Below are positions 34,906 through 47,345 of a DNA stretch of 64,000 nt, piece by piece. The position numbers were made by a program, and so were the translations under genes. Every line of letters begins with the position of its first letter. The first letter of the stretch is position 1. Source of the DNA: Stomorhina lunata (taxonomy: Eukaryota > Arthropoda > Insecta > Diptera > Rhiniidae); NCBI GenBank assembly GCA_933228675.1, contig OW121740.1:30525632-30589631 (forward strand). The letters run 5' to 3'. The notes below the pieces were generated by a model. It had not been told where the DNA came from. It saw only the letters and a program-made list of their open reading frames with translations, and did no database searches.

Positions 34906-36204
34906 AACACAGGCAAGTAGACGAATTTCGTCATCTTATTTTACACATGCATTTACCGATCATACACACAAATATATACTATGTAGATGTGTTTACGCAG
35001 AAAAACAAAAAAGTGAGCATCCGAAATGAAATAACTTTTCTGTATTTGAAAGTTATGACTTACAACTTTCAAACACAAAAAAGTTCTTCAGCTCGACTGC
35101 TCGTGACTTTCAAAAGCAACGAGGCTGCTTATGTTTTTACTTTTGGCACTCTTTAAAAGAAAGGCAAAATCAAAATTCAAATTTTTAAAACAACCACTGC
35201 CAAGTGTTTTTCTCAACTGTCTGTCATTCGTTTCTTTGTTTAGCTTCGGATGGAACTTTTGTTAATTTTAGAAAGAAAAGCGAAAGCAAAATCCAAGTAA
35301 AGAGAAGTTGTAGCAGTTTTGCGAACGCTGCATAAATTAATTAATATTATAGAATTTTTATATATAGATAATTTTTGGGCTTGGCCAATTCTTTAGTACT
35401 CTAAATTACTATGGTCCGATGAACGATTGTCAACATATTTGGAAGTTTTTGTTATTCTTAGATATATTGCAGTAATATATTGCAGTATGATAGCTAGGGT
35501 CAGGTATAGACCGCTTGTCACGGAATACTAAAGTGATTTTTAAATGAAGATCTTGAAAGAAAGGTATGGTCGAATACGAAGCATTTCAAACAAAGATGAT
35601 ATAGTCACTTACAGCGATCCTTTCTGTATTACTGCTAAATTCCCTGAAATTTTAAAAAAATTATAGCGGTCATAATCTCACATCTTATTTCTTGTAGTAA
35701 GAACCTGAAATAATCAAATAATTGGTCTCACACCCGTTTATATATGTTAAAAGCATCAGACCAATGGGATAGAAAGTCATTCGTATTATGAAGCTACATA
35801 TGGAAATCAGTATAGAGTTTTAGTTTTCCGAAAACATCATAATTAAACTGTAAAAAATTACAAATTGTATCAAGTAGGACGCGGTAGTATTACACTATCA
35901 ACCAGGTTAAAAATGTATCAAAAAAAGTACAATTGTACTATGTCTATTACTAGGCTATGCTGACGCCATCTTTGTGAATTTCCTCTACTACATATACAAG
36001 CCAAAAAAAACTGGACAGTATTATCAAAGCCATTGGCAGGGCAGGACTGATAAAACCAAGATCCTGAAAATAAACAGCAATATATCCATCAACAGGACCT
36101 TTTGTCTTATTACCAACATAGAGAATCGCTGAAAGATTGTTAACTAAGCGATTGTTCAAAATCTGGAAATCAACAACATTATATTTTGGCCAAATATTTT
36201 CACA
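34906..36204. other. Unassigned stretch
   Basis: No recognised feature. A 69-codon minus-strand frame at 35950-36159 includes a hydrophobic segment but matches nothing I know. Confidence 0.3.
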
Positions 36205-36300
36205 ACCTTGTGGGAGCTGTGGGTTTGAACGTCAAGTACTAAGCAAAACATATCATATTCTGCCCATTAACAGCAAACATAAATTTCTGTAATAATTAAT
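36205..36300 (+). repeat. Decayed copy of the tRNA-like repeat
   Basis: TCAAGTACTAAGCAAAACATATCATATTC parallels TCGACTACTAAGCATAACATATTATATTC at 30016, followed by the same AATTTCTGTAAT block. The B box is lost. Confidence 0.5.
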
Positions 36301-39200
36301 TTCTATTAAAATGATTAATTACCACAACATCCTCCATCGGCAATAAACCCTACGCATTAACACGCCGTCGATGTAAAAAAGTAAAATTGGCTCACAGTTC
36401 TAAAAGTAGACATGACGTCTCTCATGTTAAACATCTTTCATCTCTTTACTATCTCCTTTCCAAAAAATTTAACCCAATTCACACTTCTCTAAAAAAAATC
36501 TAATTGATCGTAAAATCAAAAGACGTAATTCAAACAGGATTAGCTACAAGCTAGAAAAGTTCCATAACAATAGCGAGCGTACTCCAATAAACTGGAACCC
36601 ACAAGGTAGTTGAAGAAGGGGTAGATCCATTCACTAGATGGAGACATGTTGACAAAAAGTTGCAAAACTTTTTTTTGAGCAAGTAGGAATGGGAAGATAT
36701 TTAATAATACTAATATATTTTGCAGAAAGTTGTAGTAAAGCAGATCACTTCATCTTTAGATTCAAAAGGGGACATCCCCTAATCAAAAAACCGGAAAAGT
36801 ATGAAAAGTTTTGGATGTGCATTCTATTCAACTTACAAATATGGACATGACTGAATAGTTCATAGCAATAAATGGCCGATAATCACTTTCGCCAACTCCT
36901 GTTCTTCCAAAAAAACTTTAAAGCACTTACTTTGTTGTAATTGTACAGACCAAGACGGGATAGAAGTTAACCTCGCAGATATAGCTTTTAAACGAAGAAT
37001 TTTCCGTATGGATAGCACAAATGCTCAATCAGAACTATATTAAAATAGCCCACAATGCCAATATCGTACTTTTTGAAGACAAATCCATACTTGGGTTTTA
37101 AGCCCTCTCACCAAAAACTCTTGATGTAGACAACAACTTAGATTACATGGTAATACTGCTGTCAGAAATTAAGAGAGGGCATTATTGGGTAAAAGGTTGG
37201 GATAGAAACGTCGATTTCGACGAATGATACAATAAATTTATAGAAATGTGTAAGAGAAATTTGAGTTATTAAACTTTTTCAATTTTGAACCAACACTCTG
37301 GGGGTGAGCCCTACTTCTGTAATGCATGTATGTTTGGAACTATGAACAAGGGTTTTATTAAGGAAGATAGAATGGAAAGTGTTAATCGATATTTGATTTG
37401 AACTTCCCTATATTGCAACTGGCAGAGAAGGCTTCCGCGGGAAACGAATTTCAAATACGAACTATGACGATCAATCTACTGTCCAAACGAACATAAAGAG
37501 ATATACTTTAGCAGGTAGATGAATATTGCGTAATAAAGTTCAAGTTTCCGTGCTTTCGTATGACAGAAATCCATATTGCAAAGGTACTTCACTGGCTCAG
37601 TAGAGTTGGATATCCTACTTTCAATGACGAACACTTTCTCAATCTTCTGCATTCTTTAAAGAAATTACAAAATAGACTTTGAAGCAACGACCCGCACTTT
37701 ATTACAAAACTAGCACTTGAATGCTTCTTTTGATACTTGAATGTTGTCACATCGAAAAATCCTACGAAATTAATAGATCCGAATGGATTTAACTGCGCTA
37801 ATTAATACGACCCGAAGTTTCAGACAGAATGAAAGCTTAAATATTCAGTTGCTTGCCCAAACAGAAGCTGTATGTATTAAACGGCCGATTCTGCATCGTC
37901 TAATACATGGGTGAAGAAGGCACTCCAGCAAGAAGGCACTCAAGTGCTCGAAAGTAATCCTATAAGTATTAGCAGTTCATCCAATGATCTAATAGAAAGA
38001 TTATTATTGTGCAAATCTAACCCGAAATCTCTAAATTTAATCTCCATTAGCCTTCTGAGTGGTAGGGTACAATTAATTTCGTTTTGGCCAATCCTAATAT
38101 ATATTTCTCAAAATATTTGTTATTACTATATACACATGCTGGTCCTTCACCTCGTTTTTTTTTTATATTGACCATTAATAGGATTCACAAGGATATTATA
38201 GTTACGCGTGTAGCTTTGATTCTCATATTGGTTTAGTTTTTGTTTTATGTGCAAACAAAAAACTCTTTCTTTTTTCTTTATGTCCAAGTCCTTTTTCGCA
38301 ACTCATCCTTTACATAATGTTTGTGTTTTGTTATCTGTATTATGCAATAGTTCACATAAGCTCATTTTAACTATTCGCAAATAAATATGAGAGTGTGTAA
38401 AATGTATAAGAATACATTATGTATATGTAAGTGTGGTTGTTTGGTTTGTTTGAAATTTTATGCCAAAGGATATTTACTTTCATAGTTTATATTTGCAAAA
38501 TATCCATTACTTTGTTAAATGTTGCTTTTTAACGTATGAATTCCTTGTGTGTTTTATCGCTACCAACTGAAAGGGTTAGACATTATGTTGACAAATGTCA
38601 TTAAAGGATTTTCTTGTATTACTCCTTTGTAGCCATTATTTAAGCCATTGGTTTATTGGTATTTTTTAGCAAATTCTTATAAACGGCGTTTAGTCAGCGG
38701 AGGGAATTTTTAAGTGTTTAGATATGTGTGATAATGTGGTCTAAGATTATCGGTAAGACCTAAACGTTTCTTGGGGATTTGCAAGAATGTGCAAGATTAT
38801 TTAGGTTTATTAATGGGATAGATTATAATATTGAAGTTTCTTAGATTGTGTTAGAATTTATAAGCATTTATGCTGTAAGTTGGGGGAAAATCCTAAACTT
38901 TCAAATGTCTATGAACGCATTCGATATGTCCAATTGTCATTGTTTCTAATGCGTAGATCAGTCAAAATTGGACCGATGGCATGGGTTATGTGGGCTTTTA
39001 TTTAGGACGTTTGTTTGTCTTTCATAACTGATACTTATTAAAATGCATATCAACTCTACATGTGATGATCATGCCCTCAAATCGCTCATGTCGAATAACT
39101 ACTGTAGCGTAAGCTGCGTGTCACATGGCTTTGTCCTGTGCAAACCAAATGTCTTTGGTGAGCAGAACATCCAGTTCAGACAAACGAAGCTGGAAATATC
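36301..39200. other. Unassigned, mostly unique-looking DNA
   Basis: A long stretch without terminal repeats or recognisable proteins. Some parts (36880-37900) have the richer composition of decayed coding sequence but no frame longer than 86 codons and no family match. Confidence 0.35.
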
Positions 39201-39212
39201 TACCTGTAGTAC

Positions 39213-39905
39213 TTGTTGTTGATTATAATAGATATATGGACTTATATGCGATGCATTAGCACAGCAGTCCACGTTACTTCATCTGTATTAATGGGTGGTG
39301 TATATATTGAGAAATCATATGCCCTTGATGTTCTGGGCATGATAATTCAATGTGATGTCCGTTTTACAAATCACATTTTCCAAGTGTCGAAAGAAAAAAC
39401 ATGAGGACATCGGTACTATTTACACCAACTATGTGTATCCGACCGAAAATGAAATACAACTTGCATGTATGGTTCCGTGCTTCAAAGTCTATTTTGAAGC
39501 TTCTCGACCGAGTGCAGGAGAGGGCGAAAGTGGTCATCGGTGACAGTAGGGTATCCAACTCTATTGATTTACTGAAGCACCGTCGCAATGTGGGTTGTGT
39601 CACACTGTCCTATCGTTACTAAATTCTTTGGAATGTGCTCTAATGAAATCTGTGAACTCGTTTCCGAAACGCGGACTTTTTTACGCAATACGCGTCATTT
39701 AGTTAAAGCTCATTCTTCCGTGGTCGATTGGTCGATAGACAGAGAAAATTCGTTCTTTAGCCTTACTGTTCGTATGTGAAATTCGCTCCCCGCAGACGTT
39801 TTCCCTGCCAGTTGCGCTATAGGTAAATTCAAATCAAATTTTCACACTTCTCCATCTATCCTTCCTCCCATAATCTATTTTCCTAGTTCCAACACAACAC
39901 AATGC
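39213..39905 (+). pseudogene. LINE reverse-transcriptase C-terminal fragment
   Basis: With three frame changes the plus strand reads LDVLGMIIQCDVRFTNHIFQ, VSKE, then IRPKMKYNLHVWFRASKSIL, KLLDRVQERAKVVIGDSRVS, HRRNVGCVTLSYRY, LRNTRHLVKAHSSVVDW and NSLPADVFPA. This is the conserved region after the RT palm in Jockey/CR1-like fly LINEs, ending close to the usual C-terminus. The FADD catalytic motif would be upstream and is not found. Frameshifts fall near 39400, 39600 and 39780. About 85% of the remembered block is recognisable, so the copy is young enough to align easily. Confidence 0.8.
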
Positions 39906-40374
39906 ATTGCATAAGTAGGGGTCATCCCCTGAGTGCTAGTCATCAATTAAAAAAAAAATATATCTATACCAATGACAATAGCAAAAATCTGGCATTATTA
40001 TAACAATTTTTCCAGGACGAGCTAAATTCAAGAAAAGTTGTTCGTGTAAGTAGCACCGCGAAGCAAATGGTCGCGTTTTCTTCCGCAGAATGGGTCATGC
40101 GTCCAATATTCCTCTTGAGCAACGCTGAACTGTCAATTCTGAGTGCTTAACTTAAACACGAAGACGAATTTTACTCCATCTTAGGAAAGTAGTTCATATA
40201 GGAAGTAAAGCAGATAGTCTCTTGTTTCTTTGGACGATTAGGTCATGTGGCCACTCTTCTCCTTATGCAACGTAAAACATCAATTTTGGGTGGTAAAGGA
40301 CAATTCGTTTGCCGGAAGTCATCGGAGAAATTAGTGAAATTTAATCCCGAAGACAAATCAAACTTCATTTTTCT
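39906..40374. other. Unassigned stretch after the LINE relic
   Basis: A poly-A/AT run at 39950-39962 may be the LINE tail. The rest holds no recognised feature. Confidence 0.35.
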
Positions 40375-40505
40375 ATAGAAAAAATTTTGTAAGAAAATTT
40401 TCTATAGAAAAATTTTTGATAAAAAAAAATTCTATAGAAAAATATTTGATAAAAAAAAATTTCTTTAGCTAAATTTTTGATAAAAAAAATTTTCTATGTA
40501 TAATT
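40375..40505. repeat. Minisatellite E, block 1
   Basis: About four 29-32-bp units of the type TTTTCTATAGAAAAATTTTT followed by GATAAAAAAA. Confidence 0.85.
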
Positions 40506-40937
40506 CTTTTCTTCGACCTTTTCCTTTTTCTCAAATAAAACTCTTATTACAAGCTCGAGGTCTTTTTTGTTGTTTTTATTTTATTAAATTTATTTTTTAA
40601 TTTAATAAATAGTCGATATTTCGCTATCCTTTGGATAGCATCATCAGGATTTAAAACTACAATATGTAAAAAAAAAAAAACAAAAACATTAACACTAATC
40701 ACAATAAATTAAAACATATATATTCAAACTTACAATGAGTGACAATAAAACAAACAATAAACTTATGTCTATTCCTTATTAACTTTAATATTGCACTGAT
40801 TGTTTACATTCTTTCTGTTTTGTTTTGCTTATAATATTGCGATAGCTTTGCGCACAATTTTCAACGTCTGTTTTAAAATTCATTCTTTCTTCTTTGTTCG
40901 TGTTTATTATGTGTAACATCTCCAATATGTAACGTTT
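40506..40937. other. Insert between minisatellite E blocks
   Basis: Unique-looking 430 bases with a hairpin TTTATTAAATT/AATTTAATAAA at 40581-40610 and the hammerhead-like motif; otherwise not recognised. Confidence 0.4.
40604..40650 (-). ncRNA. Hammerhead-like motif 1
   Basis: On the minus strand: CTGATGA, one extra T, stem GCTATCC-aaa-GGATAGC, GAAA, then a short AUA/UAU-capable stem. The conserved hammerhead core is CUGAUGA - stem II - GAAA, so the core words and spacing are right except for the extra base. Similar motifs are known in Penelope-like elements. Cleavage is untested and stem I is weak. Confidence 0.3.
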
Positions 40938-41215
40938 CTTTAGAAAAATTTTTGAAAGAAAACTTTCTATAGAAAAATTTTAGATAAAACAATTTTCTAT
41001 AGAAAGATTTTTGATAAAACAATTTTCTATAGAAAGATTTTTGATAAAAAAATTTTCTATAGAAAAATTTTTGTTAAAAAAATTTTCTATAAAAAAATTT
41101 TCTATAGAAAAATGTTTGATAAAAAAACTTTCTATAGAAAAATAGAAAAAAAAAAAAGAAAAATTTTTGATAAAAAAAATTTTTTATAGAAAATTTTTTG
41201 ATAAAAATTTAAAAT
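40938..41215. repeat. Minisatellite E, block 2
   Basis: About nine units of TTTTCTATAGAAAAATTTTT plus GATAAAAAAA with deletions and A-run length changes. Confidence 0.9.
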
Positions 41216-41504
41216 AAAATGGAAATAAAAAAAATGGAAAACTTTTTCTTTTTATAACATTAGAACTCCAAAAAAAACGGCAACTCTGCCAACTATTCTT
41301 TGTTCTGTTCTCTTTGCGCCGACCCGTGCTTATGAGCTGCGAAAAAGCAGTTGAAGCGTTCAAAACCCAAGAGAATTTGAAAAACCTCGTATAACCCATT
41401 TTCAATGACTTTCATATTTTTCTATGATTCTTATATCTAATAAATATTAGTGAGTTTAGGTACTAATAAGGTCCTATTCCGATAAAATTAATGACCCACT
41501 TTTT

Positions 41505-41840
41505 ATACCGTCTTCATAATAGCTTGTGAGTGCCGAGCATCTATGAATAAAATTGTGGCTGATTCCACTTTAAAACTCTTATGGGTACCCAGCCATACAA
41601 TATACCTGCGGATCAAATTTCCAAATATGGTGCTATCCCTTCTAAAAAGGATGATTTTTTATTGTAGATCTAACAATATATGTTTTTATAGGTCTGCTCA
41701 GACCATCTGAACCAGTTGTTAAACAAGAGGTGTCATTATATAAAAACACGAGGAGGTAGTTACCCGCAGTCTCTGGCATAGCCCAGACTAAGCACGATTT
41801 ATCAGATTTATTGAACATAAATACCATATTTTTAGAAATA
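41505..41840 (+). pseudogene. LINE RNase H / C-terminal relic
   Basis: The plus strand reads LLWVPSHT, then, after a frame change, ADQISKYGAIPSKK. This corresponds to the last part of RNase H in R1/Jockey-type LINEs, where WVPGH(S/C)GI.GNE.AD..A contains the last catalytic His/Asp region. Downstream to about 41840 there are further frames compatible with the C-terminal tail but too decayed to state. It differs from the 26885-27395 relic in strand and region covered. Confidence 0.55.
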
Positions 41841-43261
41841 TCAGACGTTACTAAAAGAATATGAGCTTTCAGACTGTATTAAGTAATTGCTTAATCTCTA
41901 AATATTAAAAATAACCTTCGTACTCTTAATAATTTGTAAATTTTTGATATCGATGACACATTTATTTATTGACTTCCTTCAATATCATTTCCCCAATGAA
42001 CTATTAACTTGAAAGAAAGTTTTAAAAAGCTATATCCGATTTCTATCTAAAAACATTTCTATGTAATTTCATATAAATTTTCTCACATCAAATACCCCAT
42101 CACATTCACAACTTTCAGACGTTTAACGATCAATTTCATAATATTTACAACATTTTGAAACCAATAAAGTTTTACAAATCACCCTTTTTTCACTTCAAGT
42201 CCACAAACATATTAAGAGACAAATTGAACACGTAATTTAAAACGTTTTTGATGTCATTTAAAGCATGAAATAAATATGAATGAATTCATTCATGAATTGA
42301 AAAACAACCAACTCCATCCAATTGAAAGTGCTAATTTTAGTGTTATGATACCGATCAAAAGATCATATTTCTTTCTCTCATGATCATATACATTTTACCA
42401 ACAAACAAAGAGCCCAAAATAAAACATTCAACAAATTATGAGTTCCAAAGCCCTAAGAATGTGAAAGAATAAAGTTCCTGCTGACAAAATCTTTAAAACC
42501 AAAATGTCTTAAGAAATCGAAAGCAATAAAAAAGAAAAGGGGGAAATCTGAATGTTTGTTTTAATTTTTTTGTTCGTTTTTACCTATCGAAAATCAAAAT
42601 TGTGACATAAAGAGTTTTGTAGTTTAAAGATTTTCTTGAAAATTTATGTTGTGTCAACAGTGATTAAAAGATATTAAAGAGTTTAAAACATCTGCGACTT
42701 GGTTAGCGGATGAGTTTTGGTCGGGCATTTGTCTGTGGGGATTTTCAATCTCATAAGTTTTAGAAAATTATAAATGACTTTTTAGGGTTATTTATAAAGA
42801 GTTTATTTGGTATTTACGAAACAATTGATTAGTTTAGCTTGATTTACATTTTGGTGTTTAGACTGGTATTTAGAGATGTCGAAACTTATTAATAATTAAT
42901 TTATTTTAAAATAATTGCGACCCGGTCCACTTCGCCGCCCTAATGTATAATTCATTAAAAGAATGGATAATAATAAAAAATCGTAAATTTTTTTAAAAAG
43001 AAAAAATTAATTGGAGGGGAATTCGTCCCCTTAATAAAACAGTAGTTTATAATATTTTTGTCATTTCGAGATAATCGAGTTTAAAATTTTTGTATTATTA
43101 AACATCTGGCAAAACAGTAAAATTTCAGAAAAAAATTTAGGTTTTGAAGTTGTGGTCATTTAAATAATTGAATGAATAATCATTACGTATGAAAATCATT
43201 ATAAAATTTTGTATATCAATATACGTCATTTTTCGATTTTATTTTGTTATGACATAATAAA
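41841..43261. other. Unassigned, probably unique DNA
   Basis: No repeat family is recognised. An 18-base palindrome ATGAATGAATTCATTCAT lies near 42276. This resembles the other presumed host-derived islands. Confidence 0.35.
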
Positions 43262-44695
43262 AAGTACCTGGTTGACCGAGCCTTGCTCGGGGCTTTATGA
43301 TAAGCATTTTGAGGCAAATTTTAAAGTTTTTATATATTTTATTTTATACAGTTACAGTTTAACTCATTTTAAATAATTTTGAAAATTGGTCATACCAACA
43401 GAAACCTCCGTCGACTCATGCGCAACAACTTTGCTAAAGATTATAGTCTGATCAAATGCACAGTTTACGATTTAATTCATTTTGAGTAGTTTTCAGTGGC
43501 GCCGCCTGAAGTCGTTCATACCACTAAGAAACCTTCATCTGCTTATGCGTAACAACTTTGCTTATGATCATAACATGATCAAATGCACAGTTTATGATTT
43601 AATGCACTTATAGTCTGATCAAATGCACAGTTTGCGATTTAATTCATTTTGAGTGGCGCCACCTGTCGGTCTTTGGTCATTCCAATTAATAAACCTTCGT
43701 CGGGTTATCCGCAATAACTTTGCTAAAAATTATAGCATGATTAAATGTACAGTTTACGATTAAATTGACTTTAAGTAAATTTCAGTGGCGCCACCTGTCG
43801 AAATTTCTTCATACCAACTAAGAAATCTTCGTCGGCTCATGTGCAACGACATTGCTAAAGATTATAGCATGATTATATGTACAGCTTACGATAAAATTGA
43901 CTTTAAGTAATTTTCAGTAGCGCCACCTGGCGGAAATTATTTACATCAATTAAAAAGCATTCGCCGGCTCATGCGCTACAACTTTGCAAAAGATCATAGT
44001 ATGATCAAATGTACAGTTTACGATTTAATTAATTTTTAGTAATTTTCAGTGGCGCCACCTGTCGGAAATTCGGTTTACCAACTTAAAAACCTCCGCCGGC
44101 TTATCCGCAACATCTTTGCTAAAGAGCATAACATGATCAAATTCACAGTTTACTATTCTATAAACAACATACATACAGACAAACATTCATTTGTTTTAAA
44201 GTTATAACATTACTAATTTTTCTCCTTTTTATCCCCTAATTTCAAAAAGTTCCATATGCATAATTGGTACTTCTTTGGTACCAATTGAATTCGGTACATT
44301 TTATTAGAAAGCAGTTAACATAATTTTCCTATTCATATTTCTTTTATAGATGTTAAGTTATCAGTTTATCCCTTTTTTACACATTTTGGCCACAAAATCA
44401 AAAAAGTACCAAATACGTGTTCAATATTTCTTTCACATCTATTGATTGCAGTACAAAGTTTCTTTCTATATTCCTTAGTTTAAAATATAAGAGTGGGTTA
44501 AAAAGGTACCAAAAAAACTATTTTCACCCCTTTTTACCCCTTATCGGACATAGTTTCAAAAAAGTACCAAACACCTGTCCGTTTATTTTCATAGCTGTTT
44601 AAAACGTAATTTAAATTTTGTTTCTATACCTATTACTTAAGGAGATATAGCGTTTTCGATTTTTTCCTCTTTTTACCCGTTTTTACCCTTTTTTT
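43262..44695 (-). mobile_element. Family D element, copy D3 (TA end missing)
   Basis: Starts with the GTACCTGGTTGACCGAGCC hairpin end, holds about six 132-bp units (43370-44160) and the 'ggtacttttt' domain, and stops at TTTACCCGTTTTTACCC without the TAGCCATTCTA and (TA)n end. Confidence 0.8.
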
Positions 44696-46132
44696 GGAAA
44701 ATTTTAAAGATCTTATATATTTTATATTATAAAGTGCTAAAATAAATTTAGAGGAAAGACATTGTAGAAATATTCACATAGTTTGCATAGTTTACAGTTT
44801 AACTCATTTTGAATAATTTTGGAAATTATTCATATCAACAGAAACCTTTGTCGACTCATGCGCAACAACTTTGCTAAAGATTATAGTCTGATCAAATGCA
44901 CAGTTTACGATTTAATTCATTTTGAGTAGTTTTCTGTGGCGCCACCTGTCGGACTTTGCTTATTCCAATTCATAAACCTTCTTCGGCTTATCCGTAACAA
45001 CTTTGCTGAAGATTATAGCATGATTAAATGTACAGCATACGATTAAATTGACTTTGAGTAAATTTCAGTAGCGCCACCTGTCGAAATTTCTTCATACCAA
45101 CTAAGAAACCTTCGTCGGCTCATGTGCAACAACTTTGCTAAAGATTGTAGCATGATTAAATGTACAGATTACGATTAAATTGACTTTGAGTAAGTTTCTG
45201 TAGCGCCACCTGTCGGAAATTATTCATACCAACTAAAAAGCCTTCGCCGGCTCATGCGCTACAACTTTGCTAAAGATCTTAGCATGATCAAATGTACAGT
45301 TTACGATATTGGTAATTTTTAGTAATTTTCAGTGGCGCCGTCTATTGGAAATTAGTCTTATCAACTTAAAAACCTTCGCCGGCTTATCCGCAACATCTTC
45401 GCTAAAGAGCATAACATGATCAAATTCACAGTTTACTATTCTATAAAGAACATACATACAGACAAACATTCATTTGTTTAAAATAATACTAATTTTTTCC
45501 CTTTTTATTCCCTAATTTCTAAAAGTTCCATATGTATATTTGGTACTTTTTTGGTGCCAATTGAATTCGGTACATTTTTTTAAAACGCATTTAACATAAT
45601 GTATAATGTTCCTATTCATATTACTTTCTAGATTTTAAGTTATCATTTTATCCCTTTTTTACCCATTTTGGCTCCAAAATCAAAAAAGTACCAAATACGT
45701 GTTTCATGTTTCTTTTACATCGATTGATTGCAGTCCCAAGTTTCTTTCTATATTCTTTAGTTTAAAATATAAGAGTGGGTTAAAAAGGTGCCAAAAAAAC
45801 TATTTTCACCCAATATCGGACATAGTTTCAAAAAAGTACCAAACACCTGTCCGCTTATTTTCATTGCTGTTTAAAACGTAATTTTAATTTTGTTTCTATA
45901 CCTATTACTTTAGGAGATATAGCGTTTTCGATTTTTTCCCCTTTTTACCCGTTTTTACCCTTTTAGAGGTAAAAGTTCCAAAAGTCCCTTCTTCTTCGAG
46001 CTATACATTAGAAAAGATATCCACTGTCCAAATTTTATCAAAATCGTTAGAGCCGTTTTCGAGATAGCCATTCTATATATATATATATATATATATACAA
46101 TTATTGCTCGTTTAAGAATATAAGATAAGATA
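44696..46132 (-). mobile_element. Family D element, copy D4 (hairpin end missing)
   Basis: Begins directly after D3 at GAAAATTTTAAAGATC, inside the family, holds about five units (44800-45420), and ends with TAGCCATTCTATATATAT, (TA)n at 46074-46097 and TTTAAGAATATAAGATAAGA. D3 and D4 together look like a tandem copy with one internal junction. Confidence 0.8.
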
Positions 46133-46765
46133 CAAAATTTCATCATCATCCGGCCTAAAGGGCAAAAGGTAGAGATATTTGGACAACTGGTATCTTTTTC
46201 GATGTATAGATCCGATATGAAATGATTTTGGACCTTGGGCATCTATTAAAATAAAATGACATGTATTCGGTATTATTTGGAAATTCAGCAGTTTAAGGGG
46301 TCAACAGAGGTTTAAGGGAAAAGTATGGATAATGATATAAATACAATTGAAATTGTATTTGGATCAGCTATGAACTGAAATTTGGACAGCCGGTAAATTT
46401 TTCAATGTATAGAAAATAAATACTTTTATAAATTCGGCAGCTAAAATGACACGTCTTCGGTATTTTTTGAAAATTTAGCGGTTGAATGAGTCAAAAAGGG
46501 TTAAGGATAAATCTATATCTTCTAAGCCTAAAGCGATAAACACCAAATTGAAATTGTTTTTGGATCAGCTATGAAAACAAGGGGACAAGAGTTAAGAATT
46601 TCTTCGATAATGGAATATATAGGGGGTAAAAACAAATTGTTGGTACTTTTTAACCCATATGCATCAATCACTCTGCAAAGAAACAAAACTTATACCAGAA
46701 TCGATAACGATATAAATATATCAAAAATGTGCTTATACTTTTTCGACTGGAAAACGATTTTGTAT
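46133..46765. repeat. Degenerate duplicated segment related to family D
   Basis: Two imperfect copies of about 200-240 bases contain GACAGCCGGTA / TTCGATGTATAGA, GGTATTTTTTGAAA, AAATTGAAATTGT and TTGGATCAGCTATGAA (near 46360 and 46560). The phrases recall the 'ggacaggtgtttggtac' domain of D. Old and non-coding. Confidence 0.5.
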
Positions 46766-46955
46766 CGCTAAGTCATCCTCAAACTGCTGAGTCATCCTTA
46801 AAGTACTGAGTTAATATAAATCTCCTCAGTCGTTGAAAGTCCTCATTAAACTGCTAAGTCATCACAAAACTACTGGGTCTTGAACTGCTTAGTCATATTA
46901 TAGTGCTTATCATAAAATGCTGAGTCATCTCAAACAGCTGAGTCACTCAAATTAT
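46766..46955. repeat. Short minisatellite with repeated TGCTGAGTCAT
   Basis: Six to eight imperfect 18-40-base units carry GCTGAGTCAT or variants (GCTAAGTCAT, CAGCTGAGTCACT). TGAGTCA is the AP-1 half-palindrome and TGCTGAGTCA a Maf/CNC-type element; whether these sites act is unknown. Confidence 0.7.
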
Positions 46956-46959
46956 GTTT

Positions 46960-47345
46960 GACTCAAAACTCACTTCCTGTTGTTTTAACGATGTCCGCCT
47001 GGCTGGTTAGCTACCTATGTAAGCTTGGTTTCAAGATACACTTTAAAAAAATATTGCTTATAATAAGTTTAATCAGTCTGCCTAATTTTTGATGAATCGG
47101 CCTATATTTGATCTACCTCCCATACCAAATACATTCTCAAAAGTAGTTTAGATACTCATAAAAGCACAAAATCTAAAGATAAATGCATACTAAAATTTTG
47201 TACAGATAAATATTTAGTAAATATTAACCGCTAACAGAAATTTGGTATCAGTCGATCCACAATTGACCCCAGCTCCCATATCAGGCCCTTAGCCGGAAAT
47301 TACATAAATATATTAAAAATTCGAAATTTTCAAAAAATATTAGAG
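46960..47345 (+). mobile_element. Family A element, copy A9 (old, partial)
   Basis: GATGTCCGCCTGGCTGG, ATGTAAGCTTGG, TTTGATCTACCTCCCATAC and TTGACCCCAGCTCCCATAT match the central parts of family A at low identity. A likely 3' piece, TTTGACCTTAGTAGTGAAGGGTAT, occurs at 48570-48593, about 1.2 kb away. Confidence 0.55.

Noticed and set aside
34848..35156. 102-codon plus-strand frame
   Set aside because: It begins inside the TIR element and runs across its right end into unique DNA; no motif is seen.
35950..36159. 69-codon minus-strand frame with a hydrophobic segment
   Set aside because: No family recognised, no partner exon, and such lengths occur by chance in 64 kb.
43370..44160. Regularly spaced 132-bp units considered as a CRISPR array
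   Set aside because: Whole units repeat with no variable spacers, and the context is a eukaryotic transposon.
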